Shown here: in pieces, positions 41,039 through 51,623 of the stretch | How positions within the stretch are numbered: position 1 is the stretch's first letter | How the letters are laid out: the number at the start of each line of letters is the position of its first letter | From: Chrysophaeum taylorii | Lineage: Eukaryota; Sar; Pelagophyceae; Pelagomonadales; Pelagomonadaceae | Length of the DNA: 64,000 bases | Assembly: GCA_029834535.1 (NCBI GenBank) | Contig: JAQMWT010000334.1 | Location: 310,001-374,000, forward strand | Reading direction: 5' to 3' | Notes under the pieces: generated by a model | Database searches by the model: none | What the model saw: the letters and a program-made list of their open reading frames with translations, nothing else | What the model was told of the DNA's origin: nothing | Made by a program: the position numbers and the translations under genes

Positions 41039-42122
41039 CGGCGCGCTACCTCCTGGCGCGGCGCGGCGCTTTCCTTCCGACGCTCCTCCTCCCTTTGGCG
41101 TCCGCCAGCAGAACCCGATCGTCGGGGCCTCGCTCGACTGGCCCCCGACGGCGGCGGCGGCGCCGCAGCGCGTCGTGGTTCGGCCCTCCTCGTCGTGGGA
41201 CGCGACCCCCGACAGCTTTGGCACGATGCGCGACGAAATCTCGGCCATGGCCGACGCCGCGTACCTCGCCGCCGTCGGCATCCCGACGGCGCGACGCGTG
41301 GGTTCGTCGTTTTCTTCTTCCGCCGTCGGCGCGGCCTTTTCGTCGTCGGGGGACGCCCCCCCGAACCGCCGAAGCCTGTCCGCTGGCCTCCTCGTCCCCA
41401 AGACGACGACCCCGCTGGCCGAGCCGACCACTCTCGAAGGACGCTCCGCCGCCGAGCGCGCGGCGCGCGTCCTCCTCGGACGCCTCCCCGCGCTCCTCGA
41501 ATTCGACGACCGCGCGGCGCGCGCGACGGCCGCGTGCTCGCGGGCCTGGTGCCAGGCGATCACCACCACGGTTCGCGTCTTCGCGACCTGCTCGACCTGC
41601 CGCAACCCGAGAACGGCGAGGTGCGCCGACTGCGCTCTAGACGATTCCGACCTCGCCGAGCCCCTGGAGTGCCGCGCCTGCAGCGGACGCTTCCGCCGCC
41701 TCCGACCCTGCGAGAACGCCGACTGCGGCCGCCTGGTCTGCGCGCGCCACGCCTTCAAGTGCGACGGCGTCAACTGCGGCTGCGGACGGACCTTCTGTTC
41801 GAAATGCGAGCCTTCCGCCGCCGGACGCGCCTGCTCGGGACCCCTCTGCGGCCGCTGCTGCCGCGACTGCTTCGAGAAATTTCCCGACGGACCCAAGCAC
41901 GGCTACGCGGGCCTCGACAACTCGGGCAGGCCCCTCTACAAATGCGGGCCGTGTCGTGCCAAGGCCGCCGGCAGCAACTTTTTCCTCGCCTCGGGACCAC
42001 CCCCGGGCGTGCCCCCCCGAGCGCCGCTCTTCCTCCGCCCGACGACCCTCGCCTCGGACCTCGACGCGACGCCCTCTCCCGCCGCCCCGAGGCGACTCTG
42101 TTCCACCACCGCCGTCGACTAG
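37926..42122 (+). CDS. SPT16 N-terminal-like fusion to Cys-rich C-terminus
   Basis: About 1,400 residues. The first 500 match FACT subunit SPT16: ETFWRRLELLHRALV...LYFHLFGYEVLNSVVLL (N-lobe), then the catalytically dead M24 aminopeptidase fold with FIL-VDVSRAIGAVLAKKDDEAIV, CYFPIVTSGGA, FASYCTNVARTFFVEP and LPRHNFGFALGLDFRDDELVL. SPT16 is a histone H2A-H2B/H3-H4 chaperone. The SPT16 dimerisation and middle PH-like domains are not recognisable. Instead there is a Lys/acidic linker (510-600), a helical region, a Pro-rich stretch (850-1000), a poly-Asn run (about 1021-1038) and a Cys-rich block (1220-1346) with many CxxC pairs that should bind several zinc ions. No in-frame ATG precedes the N-lobe and there is a stop at 37905, so the start probably lies in an unresolved 5' exon. 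Confidence 0.75.
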
Positions 42123-42602
42123 CACTCAGTACCGCTGCCTCCTCTCGGTCCGTCCGTCCGTCCGTCTGTCCGTCCTTCGAGGCATAAATCCTTGTTCGAG
42201 CGAAAAACGAAAACTCATCCAATCATCCTGCGAACAACTTGCCTGCCTTGCCTCTCTCCCGCTCGCGCGCCGCCTTTCTCTCGCTCCTGTACACTCCTCA
42301 ACAAGACGCCTCTTCTTTGCTCACGCGTCGTCTTCTGTCCCACCCTCGATCGACGTCGCGAGTCTCGGACGACGGCAAGGTCGCCGTACCGCCACCACCC
42401 GTACCGCCACCACCACGTTCGCGAACTTTCTCTCGAGTGCGGCCCGGGGCTTGAAATGGCCGCCCGTGTTGGTGGTGGCCTCGGCCCACCTTGGTTATTC
42501 ACGTACTCGTACTAACGAGAGATGCGCGTCTCGAAGAGAACAAAAGAAAAGAAAAGAGCCCCCGATCTAGATCTTCATCTTCTCTTTCCATTCCCAGGTG
42601 GT

Positions 42603-42634
<32 letters not shown>

Positions 42635-42695
42635 TTTCGATGGCGGGTGTGTGTTGTTGAGGCGAGCCGCCCCCGCGCGTGCGCGTCCCTTTCCC
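42123..42695. other. Intergenic; (TCCG)n and (GGC)n runs
   Basis: A (TCCG)n run at 42149-42175 directly follows the SPT16-like stop, and a (GGTGGC)n tract lies near 42600-42640. No ORF here has a recognisable domain. Confidence 0.55.
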
Positions 42696-44704
42696 TTAGC
42701 GGCCGGAATGGAAGAAGGCGTCCCAGGCCATGGAGACGATGGAGGCGGCGCCCGAGGCGGCGAGCGCGAGGACGGTAGAAATGAAGGCTTCGGACACTTC
42801 AAAGCCCAGAATGGTCGGATATTCGGCGCAGGACTCGACGTAGGTGATCATAGACTGGAGGAGGTCCAGACACTTCTCGTCATCTTCGGCGCCATCGCGC
42901 GGCGCGTCGCCCGCCTCGTCGAACTCGTGCTCGAGGGTCGTCCGCCCTTTGTGGGTGGACGCCGAAGACCACGAACGGAGAAGCGCGCCAACCCGCGTCG
43001 ACGGGGTGGGGTGGTCGACGATGGCGATCCCACCGAGGAGGCTGTCCTCCGAAGAAGAGTACGGATCGTGGTACCTCGTCGTCGTCCCTCGGCGACGCGA
43101 ATGTTTGAGCATCTTGAGATGGTACCACTCGGTGTGGAGAAGCTTGACGTGCTGCTCGAGGAGGCAGTAGGTCTGGCGGATGAGAGTGAGCGTGAGCGAG
43201 ATGACGACGAAAAAAATGGCAGCGTAGAGCGCGAGGATGACGGCATCCTCGGCGCCGAGTCCGACGATCATCGCGTAGACCGAAGCGAACGAGAACGCGA
43301 TGTTCGCGAGGACCACCACGAGCAAGTGCAGCTCTCGACGTTTCATGCGCATCGATCCTGACGACTGCAAGAGAAGCCCGCGCGTCCGCGCCCACGCCGT
43401 GATGTCGGGGGCCCGGCGCAAGTTGAGAAACCGCGGAAACGCCTGCAAGTTGTCCGCGAGCAGTTTCTTCGCGTCGTGCCGCATTTGATGGTACCTATCG
43501 ACGACGACGACAGAAAATCAGCGATGAGCTCAAAACAAAATTGGCGTCGGTCGCCCATCGCGAGAAGAAGAAGAGGAAGAAGAACGCTGGCAGTACGTAC
43601 GTTGCCGGGTTACTCGCGTGCGAAAAGACCTGCAGCCGGGCCGCGCGAACGGCCTCGGCGAGCAGCACGTCCGACGACAGGTAGAGGATTCGGCCGACGA
43701 GGTTGCCGGCGGTGAGCGCGGCGCCAAGACTGTAGACCCAGCGCCCGTCGAAAACCATTTTGGCCTCTTGCTGCGTCTGGATTAAGAAGAGCAGCGGCGT
43801 GATGACGGCGAGCGCGACGGCGCCGCGACAAAAGGTCCGGAGGGGCGCGCTGTAGTTCGCCTCGGCGAGCGCCGTCGCGACCGAGTCGATAGCCTCGAAG
43901 ATCTGGCCCTCGTCCGTGTTGTGGACGAAGGGCAATCGATGATGGTCGCGTTCGAGCGCCCCGAAGCCCTGCTGGTACCCCGAGATGAGCGCGACGCGGA
44001 TGTTCAAAATGGCGAAGAGAGCCGGCGGAGCGGCCCACTCGACGACGGCCGTCGCGTACGCGTCGCGGTAAAAGTAGAGAGCTGCGCAAGGCAGCCACGA
44101 CACGAGGACGTAGCAGACGTGGGGCCACATCGACATGAAGGGCACCGGCACGTAGACGCGCTGCCGCAGGCTTTCGAGCTCGAAATCGCCGCACGTGGCG
44201 ACGGCGGCAGAAACCGCGACGCCCGCCGGCGAGTACATGAGCAACGCGAGGCACGAGTTCCACGACACGAACTGCTGCGGGAGCTGACGGACCATAAAGA
44301 GTTTGAACAGCGCGCGATAAAACAAGTCGCGGCTCGCGTCGCCCGAGCTTCCGTTCTTTCTCTCGGCCGTCTTCTCCAGTATAACCTGACTCGCGAAAAA
44401 AATGAATTCGCTGAAGTCGACGTCGCCCGAGCCGTCAGAGTCCATCGCGCGCATCAGCCGATTCACGCTTTCGTCGCTCAGCTCGCGAAACAATATCGTC
44501 AGCTCGTCGACGCTTATGCTCCCGCTTTCGTCGCGATCGATCGCGTTGAAAGCTTCCTTCAGCTCAGGAACCTCCCCGGGGTGAAACACGCGCCCGATCG
44601 ACTGGAGCCGCGGGTCGCTCTCGTCGAATCCCAGCGCCTGCGTCTGGCTCTTATCACACCTTGCACCGTCTCACCTGGGCCAGTTTATGGTTGTCGCGCT
44701 CCAT
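42696..44704 (-). CDS. EF-hand multi-pass membrane protein, three exons
   Basis: The main ORF has no ATG before the EF-hands. An upstream 10-codon exon (44704-44675, MERDNHKLAQ) ending CAG|GTGAG joins in phase to the frame that contains ALGFDESDPRLQSIG, via an intron of 37 bp (to 44637) or 31 bp (to 44643). A second, 106-bp intron (43495-43600) joins ASNPAT in phase to YHQMRHDAKK. The product of about 595 residues has two canonical EF-hands, DRDESGSISVDEL and DSDGSGDVDFSEF, so it should bind calcium. These are followed by roughly seven or eight hydrophobic helices and a cytosolic-looking charged loop before the last one. I do not recognise the membrane domain. A calcium-regulated channel or transporter is one possibility. 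Confidence 0.7.
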
Positions 44705-45153
44705 TTCCAATAATAAATAATAATATCCTGAGGTCACGCTCTCGATTTCCTTTATATTTCCTACAACTTTCCTATACCACTTTTCTCGCCACTTCTTTCG
44801 CGCCATCCATAGTGTTGTCACCCGGCCGGCCGGCCGAATATGCATTCGCATTTTACGTATGCCACTGGCACAGGTCAGGGGCACAAGCCCGGCATCCAAA
44901 GGGAATCAAATGCCCACGAGGGAGCCGGAGGGGGGGAGGGAGGAAGGGAGGGATTGAGGGAGGGAGGGAGCAAGCAAGTTCCCAGGGCGACATCTCGCCC
45001 CCTTCCTTCCTTCCTTCCTTCTTTCGTTCGTTAGCTGCGACCCACCACTCTAACGACGGCGTGTTCACGTATTATGGCAAGCAGCCCAAAAAAGGCAGTG
45101 AGCATGATCGCAGAGAGAGAAAGCATGATAAGACCACGGAGGACGGCGAAGAC
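44705..45153. other. Intergenic; GGCC and GGGA simple repeats
   Basis: A (GGCC)n run near 44822-44836 and (GGGA)n / (CCTT)n tracts near 44930-45020 are the only structure. No gene is supported. Confidence 0.55.
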
Positions 45154-45159
45154 TGACTG

Positions 45160-45235
<76 letters not shown>

Positions 45236-45238
45236 GCT
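45154..45238. repeat. (CTAA)n tetranucleotide tract
   Basis: About 80 bp of almost perfect ACTA/CTAA repeats. Read on the minus strand it is (TTAG)n directly following the 3' terminus of a LINE family B copy, so it is best explained as an expanded LINE 3' tail. Confidence 0.8.
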
Positions 45239-45660
45239 AGAGACCAACCCAGTGCATGGGGCGTAGGCTACTACTCCCAGCGCCATGGCGCGTGGGACCC
45301 CGGACGGCGAAGAAAGAGATGGGAAAGAGCACGCCATGAAGAAAAGGCCTGCAGTGGGCAAATAAAGAGGCAGGAAAACAAGGGAGAGGACGAGGCGCAT
45401 ATTCAAGAAAGAGAAACGGAGACCCAAGAAGAGCACAGCGGGCAGAGAAGAGCAGGAGATGAGGCACCTCTGCGTATTTTTATTATTATGGGGTTTAGCA
45501 GAAAAAGAGTTTGTTATGGCACATGTGGCACGCAAGTCAAAAAGGTGGGTGCCACGAGGATCCAGATGTAGTAGTATGCCCCGCACACAAGCGTGAATGA
45601 GAGTCAGCATGGCTTCGAAGCTGAACGGGACGGTTTAACAGTTAGGGTGGGGGACTGCAC
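45239..45660 (-). mobile_element. LINE family B 3'-end copy
   Basis: The minus strand ends ...CACGCGCCATGGCGCTGGGAGTAGTAGCCTACGCCCCATGCACTGGGTTGGTCTCTAG followed by (TTAG)n (the motif is split here by the position of the CATGGCGC and CCCCATGCA words). The same words in the same order close the copy at 50645. Only the 3' part is recognisable. From 45660 to 46138 no gene is supported. Confidence 0.65.
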
Positions 45661-46138
45661 CACGCAGCGGCATAATGGGGCCTGTCACAACACAACTGTT
45701 CCAGGGGCACCCGCATTGGACCGAACTACTGAAAGAAAGATCTCAAGTAGCTAGGGACGGAAGCGCATTTCCCTTTCCCACGCGCTGGCACTTGCACTTG
45801 GTTACCTCGCTGCTCGAGAACGAGGTGGCCCTCGCACGTCGCTTTCTCGCGTGTTCATTGTGGATGGATCTAGAGGCGTTTGCCGTTATATGAGCTGCGC
45901 ACGTCTCTTCATCCTACGCTTGGTGGCGCGAAATTAAATGTCCTCCTTGAATAAATGGCGCACGTCGCGGTGGCTGTTACACCAACCAACCAAGCAACCA
46001 AGTTGAGTACAAAAATTTTCGGGGTGACCGCAGTGCCAGCCACAATGGTACGTCAAAACCCAAAAGGCGCCTCTATAAAAAGGCACCACCTCTATTATTA
46101 TACCTAGAGGAGAGATATGCGGCCGCGCCCCCAGTGTG

Positions 46139-48448
46139 ATGAACAACGATAGGCGACGAGGAGATAGTAGTAGGGTAAGCGTGGTAGTGGGTATGAAGGA
46201 GGAGGGGTCCCTGCCCATCTCGGGCGCCAAGGATGAGATTCTGGGTTTGCTGCGGAAGCACGAGGTTGTGGTGGTTGTCGGGGACACGGGGAGCGGGAAG
46301 ACGACGCAGCTGCCGGCGTACTTGCTCGAGGCGGACGAGGCATCGTCGTCGTCGTCAGAGAGGTTGTTATTCTGCCCCGTGGCCATCACGCAGCCGCGGC
46401 GCGTGGCCGCGACTTCTGTGTCGGCACGGGTCGCACACACGCTCGGAACAAGGGTTGGGTCCGAGATGGTGGGGTACAAAGTTCGTTTTGACGCGCGCGT
46501 CGCGGCGCGCACTCGGCTGACGTTTATGACGGACGGAGTTCTGGTTCGAGAGTGCGTTTCTGATCCGGGGCTTCGGAAGTACCGGACCATTATGCTCGAC
46601 GAGGCGCACGAACGGTCGGTCGAAACGGACGTGCTGTTTGGGCTCGTGAAGCAGGCTTTGCGGTCGCGGGGGGGCGGGCTCCGGTGCGTCGTGTCCTCGG
46701 CGACGCTCAACGCCGAACAGTTCTCGACGTATTTTTCGTGTCCCGTCGTGCGCGTTCCGGGACGCGCGTACCCCGTGGACGTGTACCATTCGAAGAAGCG
46801 CCAGACCATGACCCGATTCGGGCCGAGCTCGCGCGACTACGTCGAGGCGGCGGTCGAGGTCGCGTCGCGGATTCATTCGACGCAACCGGCCGGACACGTT
46901 CTCGTATTTTTGACAGGCCAGGACGAGATCGAGAAGGCGTGCGGTTTGCTTCGGGAACTCCAGGAACACGATTCCCTCGAGTTGAGGGTGTTGCCGTTGT
47001 ATGGGGCGCTCCCGCCGGACGACGCGAATCGCGTCTTCGAGGAAGTCGACGATTCTAGCGTTCGAAAAATAGTCGTCGCAACAAACATCGCCGAGACGTC
47101 GCTGACTGTTCCCGGGATCAAGTACGTGGTGGACTCGGGGTACGCGAAACTCAAGGGCTTCGAGCCCTCGAGGTCGGTCGCGAGCTTGACGGTGGTCCCC
47201 GTATCCAAGGTGGCGGCCGAGCAGCGCGCGGGCCGCGCCGGCCGGACGGGCCCCGGCCAGTGCTACCGGCTCTACTCCAAGGCGTGTTTCGACGACATGG
47301 CCCCCGAGACGATCCCCGAGATCAAGCGGACCTCGATGGCATCGGTGGCACTGGTATTGAAGTCCCTGCGCGTCGCGGACGTCGTCGCCTTCGACTTCCT
47401 CGACCCGCCAGATCCGGCGCAGCTCGCGTGCGCGCTGCTCGAGCTTCACGCCCTCGGCGCCCTCGACGAGGGCCCGCGCCTCACGCATCTCGGATACGCG
47501 ATGGCCAATCTCGCCCTCGAACCTAACCTTGCACGGGCGCTTCTCGAGACTCGTCTCTCCTATCCGGAGGCTCGCGACCCCGTGCTCTCGATCTGCGCGA
47601 TGCTTTCGGCCGAAGAAGTCTGGTATTTTCCCGGCCGCCGACGACGACGCCGCGACGACGAGCAACACCTCGAGATTCTAGCCGCCCACTTGAAGTTCAG
47701 ACACCCGCGCGGCGACCTGTTCTCGTTGATCCGCGTCTACGACGCCTTCGAAAAGAACTCGGCCGACGCGCCCGCGTGGGCCAGGCGTCACTGGCTGCGC
47801 TACCGCGCGCTCCACTTCGCGCGACGCGCGCGAAGGCAGCTCCGCGACGAACTCGCCGCCCTCGACATCCCCAAGTCGTCGTCGTCGTCTTCTTCTTCTT
47901 CTTCTTCTTCGAACTACCACCTCCCCGAGGACGAGCAGATCGCGCGCTCTATGTGCGCGGGCCTCTGCCTCAACGCCGCCGAGAGAGGTCTCCACCCCGA
48001 AGCCTTTGTTCTCTTGCCCTCGCCCTCCCTCGCCGCCGAAACCGATGGTCTTTCCACAGGAGTTGGGGCGCTTCCCAGCATCTCCCTCGTCCGCGTAGAC
48101 GAGGTCACCTCCGCCGCCTTCGCGAAACACCCTCCCGCCATTTGCTTCCACGAACTCAGGGTTACGCACTCTTCCCGAGGCTCCTTCGCCCACAACGTCC
48201 TCGTCGTCGACCCCCCCGACATCATCCACGACTATCGCCGCAGAATCGGGAAGGCGGACCTCGACGACCTCTGCGGCAGGCCCAGAAAGAAAATAATAGC
48301 GCGTGTTCCCGGAGTCCAAGAAGAAATGCCCGGTAAGATCCCTCCAAAAGACGACGACGACGCGCCGTCCCGCAAGTCCTCGTCCTCCTCGGACGTCGAA
48401 GCCGCCCGCGCCCGCTTCCTCGAGCGCAAGCGCCAGCGCCGCGCCTGA
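46139..48448 (+). CDS. DEAH-box RNA helicase, DHX40-like
   Basis: A full DEAH/RHA helicase of about 769 residues: VVVGDTGSGKTTQLP (Walker A), ITQPRRVAA, MLDEAHERS (Walker B, DEAH), SSATL, VFLTGQDEIE, TNIAETSLT and EQRAGRAGRTGPG, followed by the winged-helix, ratchet and OB-fold regions. The stretch VVPVSK...YSKACFDDMAPETIPEIKRTSMASVALVLKSL follows human DHX40 closely. The short N-terminus excludes the PRP2/16/22 type. The biochemical role of DHX40 is poorly defined; an RNA-unwinding ATPase is certain from the motifs. A Ser run (about residue 582) is microsatellite-coded. The ATG at 46139 is preferred to the GTG one codon earlier. No intron is seen. Confidence 0.9.
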   Translation: MNNDRRRGDSSRVSVVVGMKEEGSLPISGAKDEILGLLRKHEVVVVVGDTGSGKTTQLPAYLLEADEASSSSSERLLFCPVAITQPRRVAATSVSARVAHTLGTRVGSEMVGYKVRFDARVAARTRLTFMTDGVLVRECVSDPGLRKYRTIMLDEAHERSVETDVLFGLVKQALRSRGGGLRCVVSSATLNAEQFSTYFSCPVVRVPGRAYPVDVYHSKKRQTMTRFGPSSRDYVEAAVEVASRIHSTQPAGHVLVFLTGQDEIEKACGLLRELQEHDSLELRVLPLYGALPPDDANRVFEEVDDSSVRKIVVATNIAETSLTVPGIKYVVDSGYAKLKGFEPSRSVASLTVVPVSKVAAEQRAGRAGRTGPGQCYRLYSKACFDDMAPETIPEIKRTSMASVALVLKSLRVADVVAFDFLDPPDPAQLACALLELHALGALDEGPRLTHLGYAMANLALEPNLARALLETRLSYPEARDPVLSICAMLSAEEVWYFPGRRRRRRDDEQHLEILAAHLKFRHPRGDLFSLIRVYDAFEKNSADAPAWARRHWLRYRALHFARRARRQLRDELAALDIPKSSSSSSSSSSSSNYHLPEDEQIARSMCAGLCLNAAERGLHPEAFVLLPSPSLAAETDGLSTGVGALPSISLVRVDEVTSAAFAKHPPAICFHELRVTHSSRGSFAHNVLVVDPPDIIHDYRRRIGKADLDDLCGRPRKKIIARVPGVQEEMPGKIPPKDDDDAPSRKSSSSSDVEAARARFLERKRQRRA

Positions 48449-48527
48449 TTCATAATTTACCACAAAGAAGGAAATAATAATAGACAGTGTTTTTTGTTGT
48501 TTAAATGAAGCAACTGTCAGGAGGTGG

Positions 48528-49586
48528 TCCTAACTACTAATCGACAGATGTTTGTCTGTCTGTCTGTCTGTCTGTTTGTTTGTTTGTTTGTCCCTCGATT
48601 TAGGGTAAGGATCAGGTAGGTGCGAGAGTAAGGATCAGTTAGGCGCGAGAGCCAGACAGTGATCCTCCAAGCCGTCTACGGCGACCTCGCAGACTATTTC
48701 CACGACCCGCGGCGGCTCTTTTAGCCAGCGCGCCATTCTCACGCCCCGTCGAAACGATGTTGTCGATGCTGACAACGCGCGCATGAATGACCGCGGCCTT
48801 TTTTCCCGGAGACGAGGCGTCGGAGTTCTTTTTTTCGGCCGACTAGGTTGGGTCGGAAGCCGACGCCTCGCTCTTTACAGTCGAGTTTTCAATTCCCTGA
48901 CAACCAACGACATGCTCACTTTGATCGCGAGCTTAATGTCTTCGCAACCTCGACCCGTCGCACGGCCACTGCAACGGTACCAGATACATGATCGATCGTG
49001 TCGTTGTCACCGAGGCTCCTCCAACCTGTATCCCTTAAGGCCGGCCTACGCCAAACGATCAACAAGAGCCAGGGCCAGACGCCCCGCGAGGTCGGCGTCC
49101 TCTTTCCCAAGCCCGTCTTCTGCCACGTCCAGCTCTACGTGGCTCTCTGTCGATCGGCATCCCCGAGGATATACTCATCTGGGTCGACGACTCCACCTTA
49201 CCCCACACGTGCTGCGCAATACCGATAAGCCCCCTCCCGGCGTCTACACGCGCACTGTAGGTGAACTTACTGGGACCACGTGAACTTACAGGGGTTGGAG
49301 ACTGGGACTAGGTGAACTGAGTGACCAGGTGAAACTGGGACCAGGTGAACATACTGGGGTTTTTAGAGTAAAGGGTTTTTAGAGTAAACTCAAAGGTTGG
49401 CGGCGCGTGCGGATCAAAGCAGCTTAGATTGGCGGAGGCGAGAGCGACGAGCTCAAGGGAGTTGGTGTGAGCTAGGTGAACTTACTGACCAGGTAACTAA
49501 CTAAACTTATACGAAACTTACTGGGACCAGGTGAACTCTCTGGGGTTAGAGATTGGGACTAGGTGAACTTACTGGCCTGCACTTGT
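48528..49586 (+). repeat. Isolated Helitron-helicase-derived unit
   Basis: This is a complete unit of the family described at 23292-27917: left end TCCTAACTACTAATCGACAG, (TCTG)n, helicase remnant (about 48660-49230), AGGTGAACTTACTGG minisatellite, the CAAAGCAGCTTAGATTGG block, and right end CCTGCACTTGT. It begins 79 bp after the helicase gene's stop. Having both ends outside the array supports them as the true element boundaries. No clear target duplication is seen. Confidence 0.75.
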
Positions 49587-50644
49587 GTCCTTCCTATGCG
49601 AAACTACTGAGCGCTCGCGATGATCTCACGGAGGAGGAGGAGGAGGAGGTCCACGTGCTGTCCAAACGTTCAGGAGCGCAGCGCGTTGCCGTTAATGTAT
49701 GTATGTATGCATGCATCGGGTGGCCACCTATAGCTGCGGACGCCACTGTCTTCGCAACGCGCCTCTTCCGCATCATCACCATTCATGGCGGACCCGATCT
49801 CGCACTTTCCCACCACAATCTCGAGAGAATGACTGCTCCAGGAGGACGCTCCCGTTCAGAGAGCAAACTATGGGGGTTCTCTATGATGAATTCAGTTCAT
49901 GGGCGCTGAGTCACATAGCCCGGCCTCGGTCTGGCATCTCTAACTTGTCCAGAGAGATCACCTTGTCTGCTCAGAAACCAACTCCTCCTTTTTCTCTGCC
50001 TCTTGGACGTCGTAGACTTCCCGGCCGTCTAAATATGGGTTCTTGTGTCTGGTGAAGGTCATTTTTTCGTCGTAAGAAGTGTTCTAGGAATGGGGCGAAG
50101 GAAGCGGGATAGAAGGACACACAATGGTCCGGTCAGACGAGAGAGAACCTAGGGTTCGTTGTTCCAAGACTACGACCGTGTAGACGCAGAGTAATGATGC
50201 GGGCGCAGAGGATGGGCACAAGGAAGCATGTTGTAAAAAAATCCAGCAAAGGAGAAATCTCTCGTTTCTTCTTTTCGTTGTGTAGGTTTCTAGGAAAAAA
50301 GTGACCGAGGGTGGTGGTGAAGGGGTGAACACGAGATTTTTGTTTCTTACGCATTGTAGAAAGAAAGAACCTTGTTGGTGTATAATAATATCTTTTCTTT
50401 TTTGCCTCTCCATGCATTCTTTGGCTTTCGTGCCTTCGACGTCCTCTGCTGTCATCTGTGGTCTTTTTTGTCCTTTCTCTTCCTCCGAGCGATTATCCTT
50501 TCTGGCTCTCTGACTGAGCCCGGAAGTTGCTAAGCATGGCAATAGTAATTGTTCCCAGCGCTCATCCATTCTGGCTCTTTGAGCCTGGGAGTTGCAAACC
50601 ACAATACGCGCGAAGTTTGTGTTAATTAAAGATTCCAGCCAACT
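49587..50644. other. No supportable gene
   Basis: Several short ORFs on both strands lack recognisable domains. A (GAG)n run lies near 49630. The right edge is the TTAG-type tail of a LINE copy. Confidence 0.45.
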
Positions 50645-51480
50645 AACTAACTAGAGGCAAGCCCAATGCATGGGGCGTCGGCTAATAATCCCATTAGCGC
50701 CATGGCGCGTGGGATTAGGGTCACTGGGCGATGAGACGGGGGGGTTAGAAAGGGGGATTGGGGAAGAGTTGGTTTGTTGTCGCCAAGGTTTTGAGCGAGG
50801 GAGTACCAGGTCGTTGTGAGTATATTGAACTTGCGGAGTGCCTTGTTGAGACCACGGCCGTACGTGAACTGTGGGGACCCGCGTGGAGGAGGCACCAGGA
50901 GGTGAGCATTTCCCAAAAAAAGCGATGCTAGGGCATGCGGGCAACGTGGCCAGCCCAGCGAAGTTGTTGTCGGCGCGAGATGAAGGTTTTTGGTAGTCTC
51001 CCGGAGGAGGGTTGATATGATGTTGCCAGGTCAGGTGGCGCGTAACGCGGCGCATCGCGCGTGAAAGCATCGTAGACAATTGCAAACAACCTCGGTTAGG
51101 CACCATAATTCCGCACTTTGAAGGAGGATGGCGAGGATGAGACCGACGTAGACGTAGCGAAAATTGTATAGGCACTCGGGCAGATCCGGAGAAGCCAGCC
51201 ATATATTTTTTTTCTGCCATAGAGAGCTATAATGAGGAGGCATACGAGTTTCGCTGGAACGCCGTATTTCGATACCACTTGCCAGTGTAGTAGTTCCCGC
51301 GCGCGGGACCCTGTCGAAAGCCTTGACGAAATCAATAAATAGTAACCATGTGTCACGACTTAGCTTTTCTTCAACGCCATCTTCAGGCTGAAGGTTGCGT
51401 CGGCAGTCCCCCGTTCCGGCCGAAAGCCGCACTGCGGCTCGTGTTCGAGCTGACACCGAGACGCGGGCGAAAACGAGATT
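50645..51480 (-). pseudogene. LINE family B: reverse transcriptase and 3'-end remnant
   Basis: The minus strand retains LLFIDFVKAFDRVPR, the conserved acidic motif of a LINE reverse transcriptase finger/palm region, followed by a frame-shifted SKYGVPAKLVCLLIIALY helix (typical of ...yGip..ll..i..lY), then SPDLPECLYNFRYV, and far downstream the C-terminal RGSPQFTYGRGLNKALRK...WYSLAQN. The 3' terminus ends CCTCTAG plus a short (TTAG)n. The YxDD region is not found, so a large part is deleted, and frames switch several times. It is a dead non-LTR retrotransposon. Confidence 0.7.
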
Positions 51481-51623
51481 CCAGGATAACCGCTCAGACT
51501 TATTATATTATCAAGTAGTCAGTGTCATTGTACAAGTAATCTAAAGATCGTTGCACCTACTACTACTACCTTGGCAGGGACGTCGTGGTCGCTTGTGTCG
51601 CGACAAAAAGACGCAAAAACCCA

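Noticed and set aside
46133-46139. GTG start for the DEAH helicase
   Set aside because: An ATG follows one codon later and is the more likely eukaryotic start.
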